In this document: piece after piece, positions 34,390 to 42,725 of the stretch
Layout of the letters: each line of letters opens with the position of its first letter
Numbering within the stretch: the stretch's first letter is position 1
NCBI RefSeq assembly: GCF_900109515.1
Contig: NZ_FOBD01000016.1
Coordinates: 1-64,000, forward strand
Origin: Paenibacillus sp. OK003
GTDB lineage: Bacteria; Bacillota; Bacilli; Paenibacillales; Paenibacillaceae
Reading direction: 5' to 3'
Length of the DNA: 64,000 bases
Position numbers and translations under genes: made by a program
The notes under the pieces: model-generated
Seen by the model: only the letters and a program-made list of their open reading frames with translations
Database searches by the model: none
Told to the model about the DNA's origin: nothing

Positions 34390-37300
34390 GTAGCGCACAG
34401 GTGAAGAGAACCAAGTTGATTATTTTCTCTGATCCAACGTTTCCAGTGGAGGGTACTTTGCCAACGCAAGGTGCTCTTGATTCATGGAAAGCATCGGAAG
34501 AGATCATCGTTGTGGGCGCGGATGAATTGGCTTCGGCTTTGAGCACAGCGGCAGGTGAAGGGTGTTTCGTGAACCTGCATGCGCCTTATTTTCCTAAATC
34601 CGCTTGGACCGAAATCGCAGCTTTTCTTCATCAGGGGGGAAGTCTGATCAGCATTGGTGGCGCACCATTCAAACGTCCTGTTCGTCAGGAGAATGGGGCA
34701 TGGATTTCCGAGTCGGAACAAACGGCGTATCACCAGGAACTTTACATTCATGAGGCGTTAAAGGTATCCGCAGCCAAAGTGGATTCACTAACTTCCTCAG
34801 AAGATATTCCACTCCTTGCAGGTAAAGAGGGACTGTTCGAGAATGCGGATACGTGGAATCTGGTACCTCATACAACCAAAACAAGCGATTTGCCACACCA
34901 GATGGGTTCCTCAGGCCCGATGAGCACGCAGATTTCTCCGCTGCTCCGCGGCCGAAGCAAGGATGGTCGCAGCATCGCTGCCCCAATCGTATTATGGGAA
35001 AACTCCCGCAGTACGTTTGCCAGTTCACGCTGGCTGTTTGTGCATCTGCCTTTGACGGCTGCCTTCTGGGATCAGAACGGAGCAGCCGAAATGGTAAACT
35101 TGGCGCAGTATTGCGCCAAAGGTGTAACCGAGCTATCTCTGAAGCCGAACTATGCTTCGTATGAATTGGGTGAACGAGCTTCACTGATCCTCCAAACCCA
35201 AATTCTACAGCGTGCGGGAAGCAGACGAAGTGAGCCGGAGCTGTGGACGTTTGATTTAACCGTTGAACGGGAAGATCGCACAAACGGCACGGTAGAGAAG
35301 GTATGGAATCATCAACTGGAGCTGGAACTTTCCGGCGAACAGCGTTTTGAACGCATTCTTCTTCCGGTTTCAATCGAGAGCGGGCTGTACCGAATCGTGG
35401 GTCGTGTTCAGGCACCGGATGGCGAAGTTCGCATACTGCGGCAAGGCTTCTGGGGTCAGGACGCAGCTTTGTTGGCAGAAGGGGAAGTCATTACACGCAG
35501 CAGAGATTATTTTATCAAAGACGGTCGTCCATTGCCTGTGGTTGGTATGACCTACATGACCTCGGACGTGGCACGGAAATTCCTGTTCCTTCCCAATGCG
35601 GATGTATGGGATCGGGATATGGCACAGATGGCGAAAGCCGGCATTAACTGGATTCGGACCGGAATCTGGACTGCCTATCGCAACATGATGCAGGTGGATG
35701 GTCATATGTCTGAGGATGTACTGCGTGCTATTGATGCGTTCCTGTTAACGGCAAAACGGCACGGCCTTCAAGTGACGTTCACCTTTTTCTCCTTTACACC
35801 CGAGACGTGGGAAGGAACAAATCCATATTTGGACCCGCAGAGCGTAGATGCACAGAAACGCTTCATTCGCAGCATTGTTAGTCGTCACAGACATTCCACA
35901 CATGTGGACTGGGACTTGATTAATGAACCGTCGATGTTTGATCCTGTGCGCATATTCTCCGATGGGCCACGTTCGGCAAGAGATTCGTATGAGCAGCAGG
36001 CGTTTATCGAGTGGCTTCAGCAGCGGCATCAGACGATTGAAGCGTTGCAGGAGGCATGGAACATGTCACCTAAGCAGCTGCCGGACTTTACCGCAGCGAT
36101 CATTCCTGAACCGGAAGAGATTAATTTCGATGTACAGGACATGCACAAGGCTAAAAAGGGAACACGCTGGCTTGATTACTGTCTCTTCTCGATGGAGATG
36201 CATAATGTTTGGGCGAGAGAGCTTGTAGGCACGATCAAGGATCTTGTTCCCCATCATCTGGTTACCGTGGGGCAGGATGAAGCTCTCGGAGCACAGCGGC
36301 CTTCACCGTTCTTCTACGAGCGTGAAGTGGACTATACAACCGTGCATTCCTGGTGGCTCAACGATGACCTGATCTGGGACGGCATTTTCGCCAAAACACC
36401 ACATAAACCCAATCTCATTCAGGAGACAGGCATCATGTATGTGGAAACCCCGGATGGCCGGGCCAAACGCACAGAGGAAGAGCTTCACAGCATTCTGGAG
36501 CGCAAATACGCCTATGCCTTCTCAACAGGCGGTGCAGGAGCAGTGCAATGGATCTGGAATACGAACTTCTATATGGATAATGCCAATGAATCTCATATCG
36601 GAGCGCTGCGAGCGGATGGTACAGAAAAACCTGAAGCTGATGTGTCTTACGATTTTGGCCGATTCATGGAGCAGATTCGGGACCTGTTTACCGATCGCGA
36701 GCTGGAGGACATTGCGGTGGTCTTCCCGTATTCAAACGATTTCTCGAACCGTTCACTGGCCTATGATGCAACCACAAAATTGACCCGTGTGATGGCTTAT
36801 GAGCTGAAGCAGCCATTCCGGGCTGTATCCGAGTATCATCTGGAAACATTGAAGCAGCAACCTCCGAAGCTGATCATGGTTCCGAGTCCGCACAACATGG
36901 ACAGCGATGCGTTAAGCGAGCTATTGAACTTCGCGGAGAATGAAGGAGCTACGCTGCTTATTACCGGGCCGCTCGGGTTGGATGCTTATTGGAAGAGAAG
37001 TGATCGAGCAGATCATCTTGTCGGTCAGCGCAGTCTGGGCAACGTACAGCGAGAAGAAATGCTGAATATTAACGGGGTGAATCACCGCGTCACGTATGGT
37101 CGTCGCCGGATTGCCGAGGTGGCGAAGGAAACGTTACTTCATGCGGAGAATCATAAACCTGATGAAGTTGTAGTGCTGCCATTAGGCAAAGGTAAGTTGA
37201 TCTGGAGCCCGCTGCCGCTGGAGCTGAACGGCCGGGATGAGCCGTTGGCTGACCTGTATCGATATGCGTCAGAAGTGGCTGGTATCGAGAATGAACTGGA

Positions 37301-37559
37301 ATGGATATCTGGCGGTGATCTGGCAGGGATTTATGGCCGGAAGCTGAGCTTCCCAAAAGGCAATCTGTACGTATTTGTATCGGAGTTCGCTTTGAATCAT
37401 GAGGTGAAAGTCAGAGATACACGTACGGGAGTCATATATACGTTCCTGTTGGAGAAAAATCGCTCGGTGCTGTTTGCCACAGATGCAGCCGGACAGCTGC
37501 AAGCCGTATATCGTCCGGATGAAGTAGAGATTGTACAACAAGAGGTAGAGGGGGAATAA
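34386..37559 (+). CDS. Large clan GH-A glycoside hydrolase, candidate beta-mannosidase or beta-galactosidase
   Basis: 1057 residues, no signal peptide. The N-terminal ~110 residues look like a glutamine amidotransferase-fold domain, then a beta-sandwich (to about 365), then a TIM barrel (about 370-760) with acid/base Glu514 in DWDLINEPSMFD and nucleophile Glu680 in NLIQETGIMY, the two-Glu layout of GH5/GH42-like retaining enzymes. A second amidotransferase-like domain follows (about 770-960), comparable to the GH42 trimerisation domain, and a small beta end domain. I cannot place it in a numbered family. Its place between GH125 and GH38 genes suggests it cuts the beta-mannose left after alpha-mannose removal. 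The start is coupled to the GH125 stop. Confidence 0.75.
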   Translation: MSSAQVKRTKLIIFSDPTFPVEGTLPTQGALDSWKASEEIIVVGADELASALSTAAGEGCFVNLHAPYFPKSAWTEIAAFLHQGGSLISIGGAPFKRPVRQENGAWISESEQTAYHQELYIHEALKVSAAKVDSLTSSEDIPLLAGKEGLFENADTWNLVPHTTKTSDLPHQMGSSGPMSTQISPLLRGRSKDGRSIAAPIVLWENSRSTFASSRWLFVHLPLTAAFWDQNGAAEMVNLAQYCAKGVTELSLKPNYASYELGERASLILQTQILQRAGSRRSEPELWTFDLTVEREDRTNGTVEKVWNHQLELELSGEQRFERILLPVSIESGLYRIVGRVQAPDGEVRILRQGFWGQDAALLAEGEVITRSRDYFIKDGRPLPVVGMTYMTSDVARKFLFLPNADVWDRDMAQMAKAGINWIRTGIWTAYRNMMQVDGHMSEDVLRAIDAFLLTAKRHGLQVTFTFFSFTPETWEGTNPYLDPQSVDAQKRFIRSIVSRHRHSTHVDWDLINEPSMFDPVRIFSDGPRSARDSYEQQAFIEWLQQRHQTIEALQEAWNMSPKQLPDFTAAIIPEPEEINFDVQDMHKAKKGTRWLDYCLFSMEMHNVWARELVGTIKDLVPHHLVTVGQDEALGAQRPSPFFYEREVDYTTVHSWWLNDDLIWDGIFAKTPHKPNLIQETGIMYVETPDGRAKRTEEELHSILERKYAYAFSTGGAGAVQWIWNTNFYMDNANESHIGALRADGTEKPEADVSYDFGRFMEQIRDLFTDRELEDIAVVFPYSNDFSNRSLAYDATTKLTRVMAYELKQPFRAVSEYHLETLKQQPPKLIMVPSPHNMDSDALSELLNFAENEGATLLITGPLGLDAYWKRSDRADHLVGQRSLGNVQREEMLNINGVNHRVTYGRRRIAEVAKETLLHAENHKPDEVVVLPLGKGKLIWSPLPLELNGRDEPLADLYRYASEVAGIENELEWISGGDLAGIYGRKLSFPKGNLYVFVSEFALNHEVKVRDTRTGVIYTFLLEKNRSVLFATDAAGQLQAVYRPDEVEIVQQEVEGE

Positions 37560-37563
37560 TACA

Positions 37564-40341
37564 ATGACCAAACCGACAAGCAAATCGAAAAGAGCGCATA
37601 TTATCTCTCACACGCACTGGGATCGGGAATGGTATTTGCCGTATGAGAAACATCATATGCGGTTGGTGCAACTAGTGGATGCCTTGCTGGATCAGCTCGA
37701 TCAGGGGCCGGATTTTAAAAGCTTCTACCTGGATGGCCAGACGATCATCATCGATGACTATCTTCAGGTTAGACCTGAGCAGAAGGAACGGCTGGAGAAG
37801 CATATTCGTGATGGCCGTATTGTCATTGGGCCTTGGTATATTTTGCAGGATGCCTTCCTGACCAGTGGTGAAGCGAATGTTCGTAATATGCAGGTCGGAC
37901 ATCGGGATGCCAAACGTTACGGAACACCTTCAAAGATCGGATACTTCCCAGATACATTCGGACTTGTAGGACAGACACCGCAGCTTATGCTGCAATCGGG
38001 CATCGATAATGTCTTTTTCGGGCGAGGCGTGAAGCCAACGGGCTTCAACAACATGGTGTCTGACGATGGATACGAATCCAGTTTCTCAGAGCTGATGTGG
38101 GAAGGTCCGGATGGATCTAAAGTGCTTGGTGTTTTATTCGCCAACTGGTACTCTAACGGGAATGAGGTTCCTGTGGACGAAGCTTCAGCTCGCAAGTTCT
38201 GGGAAACCAAGCTGGCTGACGCGGAGAAATATGCATCGACCAATGAATTGCTGTACATGAACGGATGTGATCACCAGCCGATTCAGAAGGATCTGCCTGA
38301 AGCCATCCGTATGGCTGAACAATTGTATCCCGATATCGAGTTTGTTCACTCCAACTTCCCGGACTATCTGTCAGCGTTGAAAGCATCTGCGGTTCAGGAG
38401 TTGTCTGTTGTAAAAGGAGAGCTGCGCAGCCAGCGTACTGATGGCTGGGGCACTCTGGTGAACACGGCTTCCGCACGCGTTTATCTGAAACAGATGAACC
38501 AACTGGGCCAATCCATGTTGGAAAAAGTGGCTGAGCCCCTGGCTTCGTTCGCGCATCTGCTGGGTCATCCATATCCGCATGATCAGTTTACCTATGCCTG
38601 GAAAACGTTGATGCAGAATCATCCGCATGACAGCATCTGTGGCTGTAGCGTAGACGAGGTGCATCGAGAGATGGTCACCCGGTTTGATAAGAGCCGTCAT
38701 GTCGCTGAGGCCCTGATTGAGGATAGCACCAGCCAAATCGCCGCAGCTGTGGATACTTCAACCTTTGAACGATATGGTGAAGAAGCGCGGCCTGTGGTTG
38801 TGTTTAACACATCGGGATGGGAGCGCAGCGGTGTGGTTCAGATTGAACTGGATGCGGCCCGTTTGTACTTCCGCGATGGTTTCTCATTGGAAGATATGGC
38901 AGCCAAAATGAACGCTATCGACCTGTCAGATCGTATATTGGTGGATGAAGAAGGCAAGCCAGTTCCGTGTATGGTAGAGGATCTGGGTCTGCAATTCGGC
39001 TATGATCTGCCGGATGATCGATTCCGTCAGCCATATAGCTGCCGTCGGGTCAGCATTACGTTTGAAGCAGAGAATGTGCCTGCACTTGGCCTGAAGACGT
39101 ATGCTTTGGTTCGCATGGACAGCAATGCTGCGAATTCAAATACACTGCTGCGTGGTGAACGTGGCATGGAAAATGAATATTTTATCGTAAATATTGCAGA
39201 CAATGGATCTTTTGCACTTACGGATAAACGGACAGGCCGAACGTACAAAGATCTTGGCGTGTATGAAAATGTCGGTGATATCGGCAATGAGTACATGTTC
39301 AAGCAACCGGAGAACGAAGTGGCACTGACTACGAAGGATCTTCGGGCAGAAATTCGGGTTATTGAAGATGCGCCTTACAGAGCTTCGTACGAAATTGTTC
39401 ATCATTGGGAGATTCCTGAATCCGCCGACGAAACGCTTGATCGTGAGCAGCGGGAACTTATCTATTATCCGCATCGTAAAGCTCAACGTTCCAAACAAAT
39501 GGTTACGCTCAAAATCCGAACCATTGTGTCGTTAAGCCGCAGTGGAAAAGGCATCAAGCTCGAAACAACCTTCAACAATCAGGCGAAGGATCATCGGGTG
39601 CGGGCACTCTTCCCGACGGATCTGACAGCTGCCGTTCATCACGTTGACTCGATGTTCGAAATTGCTACTCGCGATAATGCGCCTGCACCGGAATGGCAGA
39701 ATCCGAGCAACACCCAGCATCAGCAAAGTTTTGTTGATGTGAGCGAGGATCAGGCTGGGTTGGTTGTAGCCAATCTCGGTCTGAATGAGTATGAGGTTCT
39801 TGAGGATGGACGGAATACGATTGCCGTGACATTGCTTCGTGCCGTGGGAGAGCTTGGAGACTGGGGATTGTTCCCGACACCGGAAGCTCAGTGTCTCGGC
39901 GAGCATTCCTTCCAACTGGAGATTATCCCTCATGACGGGAATGGAGCAACATCCGGAGCGTACATTGAAGCTTACCAGTTCCAGATTCCATGGACTTTGG
40001 CTCAGACGAACGTACATCCGGGATTCCTGACGCCAAGCAACACACCTTTTGAGTGGCAAGGGGACGGTCTTGCGTTTTCTTCACTGAAGGTGAACGAAGA
40101 TTCGGGTGATCTGATGCTGCGCTGGTATAATATGCGATCCAATACGACTGAGTTGAAGTTTGCTGCTTCTGAGTCCATCCCGCAAGCATTGGAAGATGCA
40201 TATCAGAGCAACATTCTGGAGGAAGAGACAGGTAAGCTGAATTCTACAGTTCTAAATGAATCTACCACTGCCTTAATCAGCAAAGAATGGGCTCTTCAAG
40301 CGGGACCTTGTGAGATTGTTACGGTAGGGTTGCGTCGTTAA
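37564..40341 (+). CDS. Alpha-mannosidase, GH38 (short type)
   Basis: 925 residues, cytoplasmic. Zinc site ISHTHWDREWYLPYE close to the N-terminus and nucleophile Asp130 in GYFPDTFGLVGQ. A second His-Asp motif, HPHDSICGCSVDEVHREM, lies near residue 355. This is the MngB/SpGH38 type, which lacks the long N-terminal domain of the other GH38 upstream; in pneumococcus and Streptococcus pyogenes the type acts on alpha-1,3-mannose. The two enzymes therefore probably split linkages. The ATG is 4 bases past the previous stop, and GAGGGGG is inside the end of that gene. It is the last gene of the operon. Confidence 0.94.
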   Translation: MTKPTSKSKRAHIISHTHWDREWYLPYEKHHMRLVQLVDALLDQLDQGPDFKSFYLDGQTIIIDDYLQVRPEQKERLEKHIRDGRIVIGPWYILQDAFLTSGEANVRNMQVGHRDAKRYGTPSKIGYFPDTFGLVGQTPQLMLQSGIDNVFFGRGVKPTGFNNMVSDDGYESSFSELMWEGPDGSKVLGVLFANWYSNGNEVPVDEASARKFWETKLADAEKYASTNELLYMNGCDHQPIQKDLPEAIRMAEQLYPDIEFVHSNFPDYLSALKASAVQELSVVKGELRSQRTDGWGTLVNTASARVYLKQMNQLGQSMLEKVAEPLASFAHLLGHPYPHDQFTYAWKTLMQNHPHDSICGCSVDEVHREMVTRFDKSRHVAEALIEDSTSQIAAAVDTSTFERYGEEARPVVVFNTSGWERSGVVQIELDAARLYFRDGFSLEDMAAKMNAIDLSDRILVDEEGKPVPCMVEDLGLQFGYDLPDDRFRQPYSCRRVSITFEAENVPALGLKTYALVRMDSNAANSNTLLRGERGMENEYFIVNIADNGSFALTDKRTGRTYKDLGVYENVGDIGNEYMFKQPENEVALTTKDLRAEIRVIEDAPYRASYEIVHHWEIPESADETLDREQRELIYYPHRKAQRSKQMVTLKIRTIVSLSRSGKGIKLETTFNNQAKDHRVRALFPTDLTAAVHHVDSMFEIATRDNAPAPEWQNPSNTQHQQSFVDVSEDQAGLVVANLGLNEYEVLEDGRNTIAVTLLRAVGELGDWGLFPTPEAQCLGEHSFQLEIIPHDGNGATSGAYIEAYQFQIPWTLAQTNVHPGFLTPSNTPFEWQGDGLAFSSLKVNEDSGDLMLRWYNMRSNTTELKFAASESIPQALEDAYQSNILEEETGKLNSTVLNESTTALISKEWALQAGPCEIVTVGLRR

Positions 40342-40437
40342 TTTTCCAAGCGTGATCGGATCAATTCTTTGTGTAGTGTCTAACCGAAGTTCTGCGTACT
40401 GTCATGGAATGGATAATGCTTTTTCCAGCTGAACATG

Positions 40438-40466
40438 TTGAGTTATTCCTCAAGTTTATATAGAAT
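40438..40466 (+). promoter_or_regulatory. Likely dnaI promoter
   Basis: TTGAGT (40438-40443), 17-base spacer, TAGAAT (40461-40466). The -10 box lies within the left arm of the inverted repeat at 40458. It gives dnaI its own promoter, needed because dnaB is far upstream and terminated. Confidence 0.5.
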
Positions 40467-40545
40467 GAACAGTAGAATTACAAGCGATCGAAGGTTACCC
40501 TGCCATCATGATGGTCATCGTAAAATTCAATTGTTCATTCTATAT
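40458..40545 (+). repeat. Probable core-deleted copy of the dispersed element, in the dnaI leader
   Basis: Perfect 14-base inverted ends ATATAGAATGAACA and TGTTCATTCTATAT. The inside carries GCGATCGAAGG and CTGCCATC, then TCATCGTAA, which line up with the right third of copy D (GCGATCGAAAGG, CTGTCATC, TCATGTAA). The conserved left and central segments are missing. It starts 116 bases after the last mannosidase gene and ends 26 bases before the dnaI start. Confidence 0.55.
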
Positions 40546-40571
40546 TGAAACTATTAAGGGGGCTTGAAGCC

Positions 40572-41522
40572 ATGGAATCCTTGGGAGGACTGCTTCAGCA
40601 GCTGAATCCTTCCTTTCGTGAACAGTCGCGGCGGATTGCGGCGGAATTGATGGAAGATCCGTACGTACGCGAATTCCGCGCAGGTCATCCTGAACTGAAA
40701 GATGCACAGCTTATTACCGATCTGAGCAAGCTGTATCAGTATGCCAAAGATTCGAAGAACTGTGCGAACTGTCCGGGGCTCGACAACTGTCCTAACGATT
40801 TCCAGGGTCACTTTTGCAAACTGGAAGTAGAGCATTTTAACGGTAAACCCGAAATTATAGATAAAAAAGCACCTTGTTCCAAACATATCGCCCGGCAAAA
40901 TGAGCATGTGATCAAGCAGAGAATCCGCAGCTTCTATGTGGACGAGCGTGCGCTCAATGCAGGATATAACGATGTGGAAATTATGGGCAAGGATCGGATG
41001 CGTGCTCCGGCGGTGAACCAGGTTCTGCGTTATATTAACGACACCAAGGAGAATGGATTGTCTCCGCAAGGACTGTTTTTGGAAGGATCATTTGGAACGG
41101 GCAAGACGTTTCTGATGTGTTATCTGCTGCATGAACTCGCGGTTGTGGGCCACACAGGTGTTATTATCTATATGCCTGATTTTGTGGAGGATCTGAAATC
41201 CATGATTAGTGAAGGAAACAAGCTGAAGGAAACGACGGATATTCTGAAAAGCTGTGATCTGCTCATCTTTGATGATATTGGGGCAGAGAATCTGAACCCA
41301 TGGGTTCGAGATCATGTGATGGGTTCCATTCTGAATTACCGTATGAATCGCAAGCCTACATTTTACACGTCTAACTACAACTTGGATGGGCTGGAGAAAC
41401 ATCTTAGCTTCACCAGCAGGGACGGCGAGGAAATGAACAAAGGCCAGCGTTTGATGGACCGGATTCGTCCGTTTGTTGATGTCATCTCGGTTCGAGGTGA
41501 GAATCAACGGGGTAAACGTTAA
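40572..41522 (+). CDS. dnaI: Primosomal helicase loader DnaI
   Basis: 316 residues. The N-terminal helicase-binding domain has a zinc site (CANCPGLDNC, then HFC), and the AAA+ domain has Walker A GSFGTGKT and Walker B LLIFDDIGAEN. DnaI loads the replicative helicase together with DnaB and DnaD. AAGGGGG lies 10 bases before the ATG at 40572; a TTG nine codons earlier is less likely. In Bacillus it forms an operon with dnaB; here it follows the mannosidase operon and has its own promoter. Confidence 0.94.
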   Translation: MESLGGLLQQLNPSFREQSRRIAAELMEDPYVREFRAGHPELKDAQLITDLSKLYQYAKDSKNCANCPGLDNCPNDFQGHFCKLEVEHFNGKPEIIDKKAPCSKHIARQNEHVIKQRIRSFYVDERALNAGYNDVEIMGKDRMRAPAVNQVLRYINDTKENGLSPQGLFLEGSFGTGKTFLMCYLLHELAVVGHTGVIIYMPDFVEDLKSMISEGNKLKETTDILKSCDLLIFDDIGAENLNPWVRDHVMGSILNYRMNRKPTFYTSNYNLDGLEKHLSFTSRDGEEMNKGQRLMDRIRPFVDVISVRGENQRGKR

Positions 41523-41571
41523 TTTCTATTTATGTTACCGATCTGATCTATTTTTTACTCATATAGTCCCA

Positions 41572-41614
41572 AAAAAAGCCTGGCTTTCGCATTGTCGCGA
41601 AAACCGGGCTTTTC
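41572..41614. terminator. Bidirectional terminator between dnaI and small membrane gene
   Basis: AAAAGCCTGG-TTTCGC pairs with GCGAAA-CCGGGCTTTT, A-rich on the left and T-rich on the right, serving both convergent genes. Confidence 0.75.
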
Positions 41615-41638
41615 TGGCCTGCGTGCAGCCTGAAGATC

Positions 41639-41794
41639 CTATTCGGTGATAAATTTGAAAATCACCATTCCGAAAAAGATAACCGTCATCAGGCCGGCCA
41701 TGCCAGCAACACCCGCGATCAGATCAAACAGATCGTTACGGGGTTCCTCGTTCACATGTTCACGCGGGTCGTTGATCCGCACATTTGCATCCAT
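41639..41794 (-). CDS. 51-residue single-helix membrane protein
   Basis: Starts MDANVRINDPREHVNEEPRN, then a membrane helix DLIAGVAGMAGLMTVIFFGM and the end VIFKFITE. TAAGGAGGCAATACC in front of the ATG is a very strong ribosome site, and the terminator at 41572 closes the unit, so I regard it as real despite its size. I do not recognise the family. It is divergent from trxA. Confidence 0.75.
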   Translation of the reverse strand: MDANVRINDPREHVNEEPRNDLFDLIAGVAGMAGLMTVIFFGMVIFKFITE

Positions 41795-41962
41795 GGTATT
41801 GCCTCCTTATGGGGATAACAGCTTGCCCTTACAGGGAGCTGAAGCCCGGAGTAATTTTAGTATACTTGGAAAAGAAAGCGTTTGTAAAGATTTTGCAGCG
41901 AACCTGTAAGTTCTTCAATTGTGAAGATTTGATGTTGGGAAGATGAACATTGATGCGTTCAT

Positions 41963-41992
41963 TTCACAACATTAGAGTAGCTGTGTTATACT
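41963..41992 (+). promoter_or_regulatory. trxA promoter
   Basis: TTCACA (41963-41968), 18-base spacer, TATACT (41987-41992), 66 bases before the trxA start. Confidence 0.65.
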
Positions 41993-42057
41993 GGAAGTGT
42001 CGTTCGCGACGTTACAGGTTAAAATAAACCGTAAGTATATATAAGGAGGACAATTTC

Positions 42058-42375
42058 ATGGCTATTGTTAACGTATCCGATCAATCCTTCAACGCTGAAG
42101 TCGAAGGCGAAGGAACGGTTCTTGTTGATTTCTGGGCGCCTTGGTGTGGTCCTTGTAAAATGCTCGCTCCAATCCTGGAAGAGCTGTCCACCGAAGTTGG
42201 CGATGCAGTGAAAATTGCTAAAGTCAATGTGGACGAAAATCCGGAATCCGCTTCCCGCTTCGGCGTAATGAGCATTCCAACATTGATCTTCTTCAAAGAT
42301 GGTCAACCGGTTGATAAAGTGGTTGGTCTGAACTCAAAAGATGCTCTCAAAGGAATTATCGAAAAACACCAATAA
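42058..42375 (+). CDS. trxA: Thioredoxin
   Basis: 105 residues, classic thioredoxin fold. Active site DFWAPWCGPCKM (Cys29 and Cys32 of WCGPC) and cis-Pro loop SIPTLIFFKDG. It reduces protein disulfides in the cytoplasm, with electrons from thioredoxin reductase, which is encoded elsewhere. AAGGAGG precedes the ATG. Own promoter and own terminator. Confidence 0.98.
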   Translation: MAIVNVSDQSFNAEVEGEGTVLVDFWAPWCGPCKMLAPILEELSTEVGDAVKIAKVNVDENPESASRFGVMSIPTLIFFKDGQPVDKVVGLNSKDALKGIIEKHQ

Positions 42376-42393
42376 TTGACCAAGATTTCACAT

Positions 42394-42424
42394 ACGCCTC
42401 CGGTTATGCGCCGGGGGCGTTTTG
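42394..42424 (+). terminator. trxA terminator
   Basis: ACGCC-CCGG pairs with CCGG-GGCGT, then TTTT. Confidence 0.8.
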
Positions 42425-42487
42425 CGTCGAAACCTTTCATATAGGACAATATAAGATATACTATTTATTATAAGGTGAAACTGAAAT

Positions 42488-42675
42488 TTACATGAACAAC
42501 GGAGAGGGCAGAAATGACTTGTAGAAACGAAGTGGTCGCCTAAAAGCTTTCTGAAAGAAAGCTACTTCGGAAGCATGCCCTATCCCCGGATTTATACGTT
42601 ATAAGAAAAGAATCAAAGAAATCTGGGGATAACAGCGATCGAAAGGTCATTCTGTCATCGGAGTGCCTCATGTAA
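42488..42675 (+). repeat. Dispersed structured intergenic element, copy D (with extra arm)
   Basis: 188 bases. Ends TTACATGA and TCATGTAA pair perfectly; then CAGAAATGAC/GTCATTCTG with one bulge. The conserved CCCCGGATTT and ATCTGGGGATAACAGCGAT are present. An extra ~35 bases between the left motif and the central stem form their own hairpin (AGCTTTC/GAAAGCT). The 350-base gap between trxA and uvrC holds only this and the trxA terminator. Confidence 0.85.
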
Positions 42676-42725
42676 GGTGAAGCTATCAGCTTTCTCAGTA
42701 ATCGGGAAGGAGGACCCACCGAATT

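Noticed and set aside
18038..40571. Island as a prophage or integrative element
   Set aside because: No integrase, phage structural, transfer or tRNA attachment-site sequence is present.
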